A stretch of DNA of 64,000 nt from Oligoflexia bacterium (lineage in GTDB: Bacteria > Bdellovibrionota > UBA1018): NCBI GenBank assembly GCA_023701205.1, contig JAMPXJ010000002.1, forward strand, positions 62,001 to 126,000, written 5' to 3'. Position numbers and translations under genes: made by a program. Below the pieces are notes generated by a model that made no database searches, was not told where the DNA came from, and was given only the letters and a program-made list of their open reading frames with translations. How positions within the stretch are numbered: position 1 is the stretch's first letter; every line of letters starts with the position of its first letter. Positions 34,615-43,264 of the stretch are shown in pieces.

Positions 34615-37182
34615 ATGCTTCGTAAGGGTGTCAGCGTCTTTTTCGTCGCGTGGTTCTTGGCTTCGCCGGTGTTGCCGGCCTTCGCTGAAGGGAGAGGGCC
34701 GCGACCGCCCGGAGGCGGCAGGCCAGCTCCCTACCCTGGCCCCACGTCGACGCCCCAGCCTCCGCAACCACCGCGACCTACCCCGGCACCGACCCATACC
34801 CCGCGGCCAACACCTCCTGTGACGCCGACCCATACCCCGCGGCCAGTGCCGACGGTGACCCCTACTCACACTCCGCGACCGGTGCCGACCCATACTCCAC
34901 GTCCAGTGCCGACAGTGACCCCTACTCACACTCCGCGACCAGTGCCGACCCATACTCCACGTCCAGTGCCGACAGTGACCCCTACTCACACTCCGCGACC
35001 GGTGCCGACAGTGGAACCGACCCACACGCCGTGGCCAGAGCCGACTTACACCCCGCCTGACACCAACGATGCGTGGTACGACGGTCAGCGCGACGGCCTT
35101 GCGGCAGGTCGCCAGGAAGGTCGTTCCCGCGGCAGCAGCGAAGGGCGCAACCGAGGCATTTCGGACGGCGAAAGCCGGGGCCTCCAGGAATGCGCCATCG
35201 AGTATGAGCGCCGTGAATGGCAGCGTGGCTTTGACGAAGGCACACGCGAGGGAACCTACGAAGGCGACCGGGCGGGCCGCTCCCAAGGTCAATCCGAAGG
35301 GTACAACCGCGGCTTGAGCGAAGGCCGTCAGGCCGGCCTTCAGCGAGCCGAGGCCACGGCCGAGCGCGAAGCCGGTCCTCCGGGTGCGGCACGCGGCTAC
35401 GACGAAGCCAATCGCTCCGACGCTGCGGCACGAGGTCAGGTCGATGGCCGCGCCGCCGGAGAGGCCGACGCACGCCGCGATGCGATCAATGAAGACTTCC
35501 CGCGCGGACGTCAAGCGGTCCGTGACGAGATGGAACAAAGCCCGGTGCTCAGCCGCGACGAGTTCTCGCAGCTCGCGCCGACGGCTGCGGACCCGGTCAC
35601 CGCCACGGGTTCGTTCGTTCGCTCGCGGATGAAAAGCATGAGCCTGGTTTCGGATTCCCCGGGTGGAATGTCGCTCTTCAATCGCGACTACCCGACACCG
35701 GAAGAACGCGCGGCCTACCAGCGAGGCTACCGCTCGGGCTACGACTCGGGTTACTCCGAGGCGTATCAGGACACCTACGACCGCGCTTACCGGGAAGTCT
35801 ATGACTCCTCCTATCAACGCGGCTGTCAGCAGGCCCGCAACGGCAACTATCGGGATGACTACGATCGCGGCTACTATGAGGGCCGGACGCAAGCCTACAA
35901 CGAGGCGTTCCGTCGGGCGTACGACTTCAGCTATCGCGCGGCGTACGATCCGGCTTTCCGCAGCGCCGAGCAGGACGCCTACGATCAGAACTACGCCGAG
36001 TTCTATCGGCGCGCTTTTGAAGACGCCCGGACCCGCGCTTATGCCGAACGCACGGGAGAACTGTACCGGCAGGCGTTTGATAGGGCCCGCGAGGCTCGCT
36101 ATGCTGAGCTCCGTCCGGGCTTTGGCGAGCAGGAGTTCCAGCGTGGCCGCGCCGAAGAGCTTCGCGATTTCGAGGAACGTCCGCTGCGCCTGCTCGATGC
36201 CCAGGTGGTCGAGACCAACGCCAACGGACTGATGGAGCCGAACGAGGCGCTGCGCCTGCAGCTCTCGCTTCGCAACTTCAGCAAGTCGACGATCGACGGC
36301 AAACAGGTCCTTCTCCAGCTCGACGCACTCGATGAGAACGCGGTCGTCGTATCGAGCCGGCAGATGCCGCTTGCGCATGATCTCAGGCCCCAAAGCATCA
36401 CGAGCGTGAAGGACGCTTTTGAGTTCCTCATGAAGGACTCGGCCGTGGGCCGGACCGTGGCGGTGCGGCTCAAGGTGCTTTTCCGCGACAGGAACGCCGG
36501 GGAAAAAGACCTCACCGTGCGCGCCCGATATGCGCTTGAGATTCAGCTCACCGGGGCCCCGGAATTCCGAAACAGCCTGGAGACGACCTTGCGCCTCACG
36601 CTCAAGAACGTCAGCCAGGCCGCGACGGAGCCCGTGCTCAAGCTCAGCCTGAGCGGCGGCGCATCGGACCTGCTCCTGCCGGTCACCGAGCAGACGGTCG
36701 CGGGACTTGCGGCCGGCGAGAGCCGCGTGGTCGAATTCCCGATCGCGACGCGCACCTCCGAGGCTGCGGTCGCCCTGTCGATCCAGGCAACCGTCACGAA
36801 CGCCTCACAGCGCAAGCTGGGCATCCAGCCCGTGACCCAATCGATTCCCGTGATCTGCGACTACAAGATCGTGGGCCGCGGCGGAACCGAGGATCTGCGC
36901 GCCAGCGGAACGGCGAAGCTGAAGTTCCAGGTGCACAACAACGAGCCCGCGGAGGTGAACCGCAAGCTCGCCGTGCGCCTGAGCTTCTTCAAACCCGACG
37001 GCTCGGTGGCGAACATCACGGTCGTCGGCAACAATCCGCTGGAGCTTATCCGGATCAATAAGGGCAAGGCGCTGGCGCTCACGCTCCCCGTGCGCGTCAA
37101 TCAAGCGAACTCCGGCGGCGTCGTTCAGATGGAACTTCTGACGGAGGGTCGGGTGATCCTCATTCACCGTCAGAACTTCTGA
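34615..37182 (+). CDS. secreted Gly/Tyr-periodic repeat protein
   Basis: I start at ATG 34615 (signal peptide VSVFFVAWFLASPVLPAFA; site AAGGGGA). The protein has 855 residues in four parts. Residues 43-148 are Pro/Thr repeats (PTHTPRPVPT units) from a 60-bp minisatellite. Residues about 152-300 repeat Gly every four residues among Glu, Arg, Ser and Gln (GRQEGRSRGSSEG). Residues about 366-498 repeat Tyr or Phe every four residues (YRSGYDSGYSEAYQDTYDRA is one stretch). Residues 502-855 are globular, with tandem beta-sandwich-like domains opening with LMEPNEALRLQLSLRNFS. The layout suggests an extracellular stalk or fibre with a beta-domain head. Driven by a sigma54-type promoter. No family recognised. 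Confidence 0.75.
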   Translation: MLRKGVSVFFVAWFLASPVLPAFAEGRGPRPPGGGRPAPYPGPTSTPQPPQPPRPTPAPTHTPRPTPPVTPTHTPRPVPTVTPTHTPRPVPTHTPRPVPTVTPTHTPRPVPTHTPRPVPTVTPTHTPRPVPTVEPTHTPWPEPTYTPPDTNDAWYDGQRDGLAAGRQEGRSRGSSEGRNRGISDGESRGLQECAIEYERREWQRGFDEGTREGTYEGDRAGRSQGQSEGYNRGLSEGRQAGLQRAEATAEREAGPPGAARGYDEANRSDAAARGQVDGRAAGEADARRDAINEDFPRGRQAVRDEMEQSPVLSRDEFSQLAPTAADPVTATGSFVRSRMKSMSLVSDSPGGMSLFNRDYPTPEERAAYQRGYRSGYDSGYSEAYQDTYDRAYREVYDSSYQRGCQQARNGNYRDDYDRGYYEGRTQAYNEAFRRAYDFSYRAAYDPAFRSAEQDAYDQNYAEFYRRAFEDARTRAYAERTGELYRQAFDRAREARYAELRPGFGEQEFQRGRAEELRDFEERPLRLLDAQVVETNANGLMEPNEALRLQLSLRNFSKSTIDGKQVLLQLDALDENAVVVSSRQMPLAHDLRPQSITSVKDAFEFLMKDSAVGRTVAVRLKVLFRDRNAGEKDLTVRARYALEIQLTGAPEFRNSLETTLRLTLKNVSQAATEPVLKLSLSGGASDLLLPVTEQTVAGLAAGESRVVEFPIATRTSEAAVALSIQATVTNASQRKLGIQPVTQSIPVICDYKIVGRGGTEDLRASGTAKLKFQVHNNEPAEVNRKLAVRLSFFKPDGSVANITVVGNNPLELIRINKGKALALTLPVRVNQANSGGVVQMELLTEGRVILIHRQNF
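34846..35010 (+). repeat. 60-bp tandem repeat (minisatellite) inside the Pro/Thr region
   Basis: Units begin at 34846, 34906 and 34966 (the third is partial), nearly identical, each encoding 20 residues of the PTHTPRP type. In-frame gain or loss of units would change stalk length without breaking the gene. Confidence 0.85.
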
Positions 37183-37197
37183 TCGTCATTGCTAGAG

Positions 37198-37908
37198 TCA
37201 TGGCTTGGAACGCGCTGAATTACCCCTGCGCGCCAGGTAATCGCAGCCCATCAGCGACAGGCTCGCGATTTCGATATCCGACGGGAGAAAGGCGCGCGGG
37301 TCGCTCGCGATCTGTTCCGGACCGTAGGTAAAGGCATTCGCGATGGAGATTGTATAGCCGCCTTCGGCAAAAAGCCCGAGCCACTCGCTCAAGGCGAGCG
37401 GTTCGGGCGAAAGGGAGTTGTCCAGAATCAAGTATTCCCCTTCGGGAGACAGTACCAGAGGGGCCACGTGAAAGGACCACTTGACCCTGCCCCACTCCTC
37501 GCTGGAGTACGTGAAATCGCCTTCCACGAACACCTTCGCCAAGGGGAGGCCCGCCTTGGCGGCGGCGTGGCTTACCATGAGCGCGCGATCGTGGCAGCAG
37601 TCCCCCGGATATCGGAACGGAAGCCGCGTCTGGAAAAAATCCATCAGAAGCCGGGCCTGGGCCCGATCGAGAATACTCACCTGCACCTGGCTCTGAAGGG
37701 GCGTCGAAAGGGTCTGCGTCTTCAGAGTACCGCCCGACAAACGCGAAAGTTCTGTCAGAAGCTCCGAAGGAAGACTCAGCGCCGCAAAGCTTTCATCGAC
37801 GGCGAATTTTTCGCCGCGAAAGCGAGGAGCTTCAGCGTGCGCCTGCAAACAAACAGTGCCCAAAGCTATGAAGATAAAAGATAATCTATAAAGCCAGCCG
37901 GTGAGCAT
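37198..37908 (-). CDS. secreted protein-glutaminase-like deamidase
   Basis: A 236-residue protein from ATG 37908, with signal peptide LYRLSFIFIALGTVCLQAHA. A TTG-initiated frame reaches 37944 but begins inside a promoter-like TTGACC. The catalytic layout matches protein-glutaminases (Gln side-chain deamidases; transglutaminase-like fold): YPGDCCHDRALMV with the Cys (104 or 105), RVKWSFHVAPLVL with His147, and YLILDNSLSPEPLALSEWL with Asp163. Spacing of C, H and D is right and the 'LDNSL...W' block is characteristic. It would convert Gln to Glu in proteins outside the cytoplasm. It is convergent with the repeat-protein gene, 15 bp apart. Confidence 0.75.
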   Translation of the reverse strand: MLTGWLYRLSFIFIALGTVCLQAHAEAPRFRGEKFAVDESFAALSLPSELLTELSRLSGGTLKTQTLSTPLQSQVQVSILDRAQARLLMDFFQTRLPFRYPGDCCHDRALMVSHAAAKAGLPLAKVFVEGDFTYSSEEWGRVKWSFHVAPLVLSPEGEYLILDNSLSPEPLALSEWLGLFAEGGYTISIANAFTYGPEQIASDPRAFLPSDIEIASLSLMGCDYLARRGNSARSKP

Positions 37909-38105
37909 CACAGCAGACGTAACGTATTTAACCTTTTTGGTCAACTACTTTTCACAGCGTATCTCGCCCGCTTGCAACGGTCCCATGGAGAGGCTGCGGC
38001 CAAGACGACACAGCTCCCGAAAGGCGGGAAGCTTCGATATCCTGTAAATACCTGGAATAAACAGCTGGAAATCCCAAATCTTCGAGGACGAGGTGCGCTC
38101 AGCCA

Positions 38106-40139
38106 ATGACTTCTCACTTTCGGATCGCGATGTGCTTTGGGCTCGGGTGGGTGATTTTAGCTACTGGCTGCCTCGTCCAGCCGGCGACGGAAATCTCCGG
38201 CGAGACTTCGAGGACGGAACTGGGGTCGGCGAGCGCGCTCGCGCTGCCTGATGGCCCGTACCGCGAGCTCATCCAGGATCCCTCGCTCACCAACGGCGTA
38301 GCCCACGGCTTCGCCAACACGCTGCCGAGTTCGATCGACTCGGAATGCAGCGCACGCTGGTACGGCCGCAGCTCCGCCCTCGGTTCGGCCAAGTGGCTTT
38401 TCTGGGAAATCGCCGAAAAGACCTATTTCTGCGAAAATGCCGAAACGCCGCTCGCGAGCGCCACGCAGCTCACGTTCAGCAGCTCGGACCGATCTAAACA
38501 GGCCATCATCCCGCGGAACGGCAGCATTCGGCTGCTCTTCGACACCTCCAGGGAATGGCGCAAGGGCTGCAACCTGTCGCTCGCCGACGGTACCGCCCTT
38601 CCCCGCTATCCGGACCGTAGCACCAACTGGCCGCACTTCCTCATCGGACAGAATCTCGAGGACCCGCGCGAGGGCACGCGCCGGCTGTGGCTCGGCAGAA
38701 ACCGCCAGCTCATTTTCTCCTCTTCGGTTCGGCTCAATGAATCCTCGCGCCCGGTGTCGGAGAATTGCCCGCCCGGAACCTGGGGCGGGGACGCCGGTAC
38801 CACGGAGATTCCAAATCACGAGCTATTCTATGCGGCCGTGATCCTGCGCCACCGGAGCTTTCCAGCCAAGGTGGGCCAGTCGATCAACGCCAACCAGATT
38901 TATGCCCTGATACCGATGTTCTACTCGGAGGACGGGGCCAACGCCGTTTCCGCCGCGCCCTGGATGAACGCGGACCAGTTCGGCAACGTGGTTTACTTCG
39001 CGCCGGGCCATCCTGCCCTGAGGCGCGGCGCCTGGGTGGACTATGCGGTCGATGTCGATGCGCTCACTCGCGAGACGCTCGGCATGCTGAAGGAGCGCTT
39101 CGGGCATGAGTCGACGGTCTCCGATTACTACGCGCTCGGAATCCTGATCGGCTGGGAAATCTGGGGCGGATTCCGGAACGACGTCGAGGTGCGCGACATC
39201 TCACTGAAGGAATTCGAAGGCGCCGGACCAGCGCCTTCTCCTTCTCCCTCGCCCATTCCTCCGCCTACCGCCACGGGGGAAATGCTCGGGGGCATCGACG
39301 GAATCGAAACCGCTTCAGGCCGATATCATGTATGGGGCTGGGCCTGCGCCAAAGGCTACCCTCGCCCGGTCGGGCTCCACCTCTACGCCGGCGGGCCGTA
39401 TCCGCAGGGCAGCGTGCTGACACTCACGCAAGCGACCTCGCTTCCTGGCGAGGCAGGCGTCTCGCGCGAGTGCGGGCTCGGGCAGGGCATGCCGATCCGT
39501 TATCGGATCGAGCTCACCGCCACGCAGATCCAGCGTCACGCCGGCAAGCCGATCTACATTTATGGCATCCATCCTTCTGGCGACGGGAACCTCAATCGCC
39601 TGCTCGGAGGCAGCGGCTTCTGGAAGATGCCCACCGCCGCGCCGTCACCGACGAGCTCGCCCACAAGCACGCCGACGACAACTCCCTCGCCTTCGCCGAC
39701 CGCGCGGCCGGCTTCGCCTTCCCCAATGCCATCTCCGACACCGGCTCCGTCGCCCACACCCACGAACGCGGCGGGAGAAATCCTCGGTGGAATAGACGGC
39801 ATCGAGACTTCCGGTGGAAAGCGCTACATCTGGGGCTGGGCGTGCGCCAAGGGGGCGACCGGCGCGGTCGGGCTCCATCTCTATGCGGGCGGCCCTTACC
39901 CTCAAGGCGCGGTCCTGTCGCTTACGCAAAGGACCTCCCTGCCCGGCGAGGAGGGAGTTTCGCTGGCCTGCGCGATCCCCCTGTGGAACCCGATCCGCTA
40001 CCGGATCGAGCTGACTCCGACCCAGATGCAGCAGCACTCCGGCAAGCCCATCTATGTCTATGGCATTCATCCCTCGGGCAACGGAAGCCTCAACCGGCTC
40101 TTGGGCGGCAGCGGATACTGGAGAATGCCGGCGCCCTGA
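38106..40139 (+). CDS. lipoprotein with duplicated C-terminal module
   Basis: A 677-residue protein with a lipoprotein signal (GLGWVILATGC, Cys22). Residues 30-375 form a unique beta-rich domain with Cys pairs (SECSARWYG, YFCENA, KGCNLS, ENCPPG). Pro/Ser linkers separate two copies of a ~115-residue module (about 394-510 and 560-677). Both begin GGIDGIE and share HLYAGGPYPQG, SLPGE-GVS, RYRIEL and YGIHPSG-G-LNRLLGGSG-W. The module looks like a beta-sandwich binding domain, perhaps for carbohydrate, but I cannot name it. Surface-attached by its lipid. Independent of the neighbouring genes. Confidence 0.75.
   Translation: MTSHFRIAMCFGLGWVILATGCLVQPATEISGETSRTELGSASALALPDGPYRELIQDPSLTNGVAHGFANTLPSSIDSECSARWYGRSSALGSAKWLFWEIAEKTYFCENAETPLASATQLTFSSSDRSKQAIIPRNGSIRLLFDTSREWRKGCNLSLADGTALPRYPDRSTNWPHFLIGQNLEDPREGTRRLWLGRNRQLIFSSSVRLNESSRPVSENCPPGTWGGDAGTTEIPNHELFYAAVILRHRSFPAKVGQSINANQIYALIPMFYSEDGANAVSAAPWMNADQFGNVVYFAPGHPALRRGAWVDYAVDVDALTRETLGMLKERFGHESTVSDYYALGILIGWEIWGGFRNDVEVRDISLKEFEGAGPAPSPSPSPIPPPTATGEMLGGIDGIETASGRYHVWGWACAKGYPRPVGLHLYAGGPYPQGSVLTLTQATSLPGEAGVSRECGLGQGMPIRYRIELTATQIQRHAGKPIYIYGIHPSGDGNLNRLLGGSGFWKMPTAAPSPTSSPTSTPTTTPSPSPTARPASPSPMPSPTPAPSPTPTNAAGEILGGIDGIETSGGKRYIWGWACAKGATGAVGLHLYAGGPYPQGAVLSLTQRTSLPGEEGVSLACAIPLWNPIRYRIELTPTQMQQHSGKPIYVYGIHPSGNGSLNRLLGGSGYWRMPAP
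39285..40136 (+). repeat. internal duplication of a ~350-bp module
   Basis: Segments 39285-39633 and 39780-40136 encode the two copies of the C-terminal module, separated by a low-complexity Pro/Ser/Thr linker. The copies are clearly related in protein and nucleotide sequence but have diverged at many positions. Confidence 0.85.
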
Positions 40140-40152
40140 TCAGGCCTCTGAG

Positions 40153-40234
40153 CCCGATCCGGATCAGGCGCAGAAGCCCGCCCCCCGGGAACGACCTGAT
40201 TGAAGGCGAGCTCCAAGAGCCGCATCAGCGCCCT
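40153..40234 (-). pseudogene. duplicated fragment of the GMC small-subunit gene
   Basis: It matches 40922-41002, inside the gene at 40817-41209, in the same orientation with about 95% identity and one extra G. That base disrupts the frame and no complete gene is present. It forms the left half of a chimeric scar. Confidence 0.85.
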
Positions 40235-40238
40235 ATCA

Positions 40239-40366
40239 GCAGGCGTTTGATAGGGCCCGCGAGGCTCGCTATACTGGGCTCCGTCCGGGCTTTGGCGAGC
40301 AGGAGTTCCAGCGTGGCCGCGCAGAAGAGCTCCGCGACTTCGATGAACGCCCGGTGCGCCTGCTCG
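40239..40366 (+). pseudogene. duplicated fragment of the Gly/Tyr repeat-protein gene
   Basis: It matches 36069-36196 without indels (offset 4170) and with about 8 differences in 128 bp. It starts five bases after the end of the GMC-subunit fragment, so pieces of two genes from either side are joined here. There is no start codon, promoter or complete frame. The remaining 50 bp to the next gene show nothing recognisable. Confidence 0.85.
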
Positions 40367-40416
40367 TGGGCCCTTGTGGTCCGGCGACGCTCACGGGCAC
40401 AACCTTGCCGGTGTTG

Positions 40417-40644
40417 TCAGAATCCTAATTGGGTCAGCTGGTCGATCACAGATTGGATACTTGATGCAGTGATCTGCACGGTTTTATCGCTCACCGAGTT
40501 GGGGTCTTGGGTCGTGGCGGAACAGTTGATGTTGGGATACTTCTCAAGGAAAGAAGAGGCGGTACTCTTGCAGCTTCTTGCATCGGCAGTAGTTACCATG
40601 AATTTGCAGCGAAGGACGTAGGTGTTGTAGTCTGAAATGGGCAT
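40417..40644 (-). CDS. small hypothetical protein with Cys residues
   Basis: A 75-residue frame from ATG 40644 (a TTG at 40695 would add 17 residues). It is soluble and lower in GC than its surroundings. Three Cys (LRCKF, RSCKS, NCSATT) and a C-terminal helix (SSIQSVIDQLTQLGF). No clear ribosome site and no family. It sits beside the chimeric scar, in a small island of unlike composition. Confidence 0.4.
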   Translation of the reverse strand: MPISDYNTYVLRCKFMVTTADARSCKSTASSFLEKYPNINCSATTQDPNSVSDKTVQITASSIQSVIDQLTQLGF

Positions 40645-40777
40645 TCGGATTACCGGGCCGTGGTTAAAGCAGGTGAGATAACGCACACCAGCCAAGCTAG
40701 AGCAAGGCAGGTGCCAGGAGACACTTGCAAACCCTAGCTGAAACCTTTGAAAAATTTCGCAAGGAGCGGTGAAACCG

Positions 40778-40798
40778 TCTGTCTAAAGTTTAGACAGA
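40778..40798. promoter_or_regulatory. 21-bp perfect palindrome
   Basis: Arms of 10 bp (TCTGTCTAAA and TTTAGACAGA) around a single central base. It lies 19 bp after the GMC small-subunit stop and upstream of the small gene at 40417-40644. There is no T-tract, so it is more likely a protein-binding site than a terminator. Confidence 0.4.
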
Positions 40799-40816
40799 TG
40801 GGCAGGGCTCTCACTC

Positions 40817-41209
40817 TCACTTTTCCGCAGCGAGATCGGCAGTGTAGACGTCCACGTGATAACCCACGCGCTCGACGACACGCGGATCCGAGTAATAAAG
40901 CGTGAAGATCAGGCCCCGCAACCCGATCCGGATCAGGCGCAGAAGCCCGCCCCCCGGAACGGCCTGGTTGAAGGCGAGCTCCAAGAGCCGCATCAGGGCC
41001 CTGACCGCTGCTAGCGGGAATAGCGCGAGGATCGAAAGCAGCGTCTTGAGATCGCCCAGATCCTGCGCGGGCATGTAATCGAGCACGCGATCGAGGTCGC
41101 GCACGCAGCTCGTCTCCGAAAAACGGGGAAAATCCTGCTCGCCCGGAATGAGGGCATCCCCGATCTTCTCGATGGCTTTGATCTGGCTGGGATTGAGGTG
41201 TTTGGACAT
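40817..41209 (-). CDS. GMC-oxidoreductase small subunit (gluconate 2-dehydrogenase subunit 3-like)
   Basis: A 130-residue helical protein. The start LNPSQIKAIEKIGDALIPG, followed by ETSCVRDLDRVLDYMP, matches the small 'subunit 3' proteins that accompany GMC dehydrogenases. No Tat signal peptide is visible, unlike gluconate dehydrogenase gamma subunits. It is located 16 bp downstream of the GMC oxidoreductase gene in the same operon and probably chaperones or stabilises the flavoprotein. Confidence 0.7.
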   Translation of the reverse strand: MSKHLNPSQIKAIEKIGDALIPGEQDFPRFSETSCVRDLDRVLDYMPAQDLGDLKTLLSILALFPLAAVRALMRLLELAFNQAVPGGGLLRLIRIGLRGLIFTLYYSDPRVVERVGYHVDVYTADLAAEK

Positions 41210-41225
41210 CGCCGCTCTCCTATGC

Positions 41226-42626
41226 TCAGCGCCGGGACAGCGCCTGGCCGGCGCGCTGACTCAGGGCCATGATCGTGAACGAGGGATTGATCCCGGGCGC
41301 CGAGGGGAAAACGCTCGAATCCGCGACGATCAGGTTAGGGAACCCATGCACGCGGAACTCGGGATCCACGACCGAGCGCGCGGGATCGGTCCCGAACGCG
41401 CAGCCGCCCATCAGATGCAGGCCGAAAACCTGATGACATGGGATGATCTCCCGCGCGCCCACGACCTCGAAAAGCTCGCGCACGAGCGCGAGCCCCTTGC
41501 GGGATTTCTCCTGATCCGCCGCCGTGAGGCTCTTGTCGATTTTGACCCGTCCGTCCTTGGCGAGCGTGAGCCGGCCGGCGGGCTCGTCGCGGATGGCGAC
41601 CTCCATCGAGGCTAAGTAACGGAACTTGCGGACGCGCGCGAGATGCTCCGGTCCCATCCCCGGCACGAGCATGGCGGTGGCGATCGGCGGGGCAAACACG
41701 TTCTCGAGCTTGAAACCCTGCTCGCGAAGGCGGCGATCCTCGGATTTCACCGCCTGAAAAGCGCCCTTGTGCGCGTCCACCGGCTCGTCAAAGAGCGCGT
41801 AGGTCATGTACTGCGGATGCGTGCAGAAGCCCCGACCCAAGGCCGGAAGCTTCGCGCCGAGGCCCGAGCGCAGCAGGATCGCCGTATTGCCGATCGCGCC
41901 CGCGGCGAGGACCACCTTGGGCACGACGATCTCGTGCGGCTTGCCGCCCAGGCCGTTGCCGTTCGCGCCGAGCACGCCGCGGATCTTCACCTGATCTGTC
42001 CCGTAAACCAGCTCCTTCACCTCGAAGCCGGAGAGCACTTCCAAGCCCTTTTCGCGCGCTTGGCGGATCACCGTGATGAGCGAGCTCTGCTTGGAATCGC
42101 GCGGGCAGCCGCCCAGGCAGACGATGCAGTCGCTGCCCTTCTCGAGCTTGCAGTCGCCCTGCGCGCGATCCAGGGGCTTCCAACCGTAGCCTTGGGCCTC
42201 GAAGGCCTTGATGAAGGTGCGGGCGTTGCGGTTCCAGTGCTGTTCGGGAATCTTGCTGATGGAGAGCTCTTTCTCGCAGGCGGCGTAATGCGGTTCCATT
42301 TCGGCGGCGGTGAGCGTGGCGATCCCGCTGCGCGCGCGCCAGTCTTCCCACGCCAGATCGTCGAAGCGATCGAGCAGCGCCTGATTGACCACCGAGGTGC
42401 CGCCCAGGCATTTCGCGCGGAGAAAGCCCATCCGGCCATCCGTGCTCAACTCGAGCCCGCCGCCCCAGAAGAGCTGGGTCGAGGAATCGATCTCGTGGCG
42501 CGGGAACGTGCGTGCCTCGAACTCGCGCCCGGCTTCGATCAGCAGACAGCGCGCGCCGGCTTTGGTCAGCTCGTAAGCGATCCTTCCACCGGAAACTCCT
42601 GAACCGACGACAGCGAAATCGTACAT
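41226..42626 (-). CDS. GMC-family FAD-dependent oxidoreductase
   Basis: About 466 residues. I start at ATG 42626 because GGAAGGGAG lies just before it; the ATG at 42644 contains that site. The Rossmann FAD motif is FAVVGSGVSGGRIAYELTKAG with Glu (LLIEAG) closing the fold, written here only by its key residues GSGVSGG and EAG. A Cys-rich insertion (DCIVCLGGCPRDSKQSS) could bind a metal cluster or FAD. Near the C-terminus HLMGGCAFGTDP and NPSFTIMAL are the GMC substrate/FAD blocks. It would oxidise an alcohol or sugar, passing electrons to an acceptor rather than oxygen, given the partner subunit. Confidence 0.85.
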   Translation of the reverse strand: MYDFAVVGSGVSGGRIAYELTKAGARCLLIEAGREFEARTFPRHEIDSSTQLFWGGGLELSTDGRMGFLRAKCLGGTSVVNQALLDRFDDLAWEDWRARSGIATLTAAEMEPHYAACEKELSISKIPEQHWNRNARTFIKAFEAQGYGWKPLDRAQGDCKLEKGSDCIVCLGGCPRDSKQSSLITVIRQAREKGLEVLSGFEVKELVYGTDQVKIRGVLGANGNGLGGKPHEIVVPKVVLAAGAIGNTAILLRSGLGAKLPALGRGFCTHPQYMTYALFDEPVDAHKGAFQAVKSEDRRLREQGFKLENVFAPPIATAMLVPGMGPEHLARVRKFRYLASMEVAIRDEPAGRLTLAKDGRVKIDKSLTAADQEKSRKGLALVRELFEVVGAREIIPCHQVFGLHLMGGCAFGTDPARSVVDPEFRVHGFPNLIVADSSVFPSAPGINPSFTIMALSQRAGQALSRR

Positions 42627-42670
42627 CCCGGGCTCCCTTCCCATCTGCTCTTATCTGCTTCTCTTAGCGA

Positions 42671-43264
42671 CTACCCGCTCTTGAAGGCGTGCAGCGCTTC
42701 GAAAATTCCCCCGCGCATCATGGATACCGCGATCGCCGCCAGGAGCAAAGCCGCGATCTTGGAGATCACGACCGTGCCGTCTTTGCCGATGAGTCGCGTG
42801 ATCGACTCGGATCGACGCAAAAGCCCCCAGGCCAGCAGGTAGTTGACCAGGAGCGCCGCGATCGTGATCGGGTAACCGAGAGTCTTGACCTGGAGAATCA
42901 GCGTCGTCAGCACGCCGGGACCGGTGATCAGCGGTACGGCCAGGGGAACGACCCCCGTGGAGCCCGAGGCGCGGTGAGCCGATTCGGGCTGCCCGAGCAA
43001 ATCGGCGAGCGAGATCAGGAGCAGCACCAGCCCCCCGGCGATCTTGAAATCAAAGAGCGTGATCCCGAGGTAAGCGAAGATCTTCTCCCCGAGCACCAGG
43101 AAAACGAGCGCCACGGCGAGCGCCACCCACATCGAGACGTTCACCACCTGCTTGCGCTCGGTGGGTTTCATCGCCCGGGTCATCCCCACGTACAGCGGCA
43201 GGGTCCCGATGATATCAAGCGCGACGAAGATGCCGATGAAGGCGAGCGCGAACTCCTGGAGCAT
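42671..43264 (-). CDS. MarC-family integral membrane protein
   Basis: A 197-residue protein from ATG 43264, whose A is shared with the TGA of the M16 protease gene. Six membrane segments, with FIGIFVALDIIGTLPLYVG at the start and a conserved GSTGVVPLAVPLITGPG block in the middle, both typical of MarC/UPF0056 proteins. Despite the name the family's transport substrate is not established. The one-base overlap suggests co-translation with the upstream protease. Confidence 0.85.
   Translation of the reverse strand: MLQEFALAFIGIFVALDIIGTLPLYVGMTRAMKPTERKQVVNVSMWVALAVALVFLVLGEKIFAYLGITLFDFKIAGGLVLLLISLADLLGQPESAHRASGSTGVVPLAVPLITGPGVLTTLILQVKTLGYPITIAALLVNYLLAWGLLRRSESITRLIGKDGTVVISKIAALLLAAIAVSMMRGGIFEALHAFKSG

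Noticed and set aside
34741..35058. Repeat cluster that could suggest a CRISPR array
   Set aside because: Units are in-frame 60-bp coding repeats of Pro/Thr with no conserved repeat-spacer pattern.
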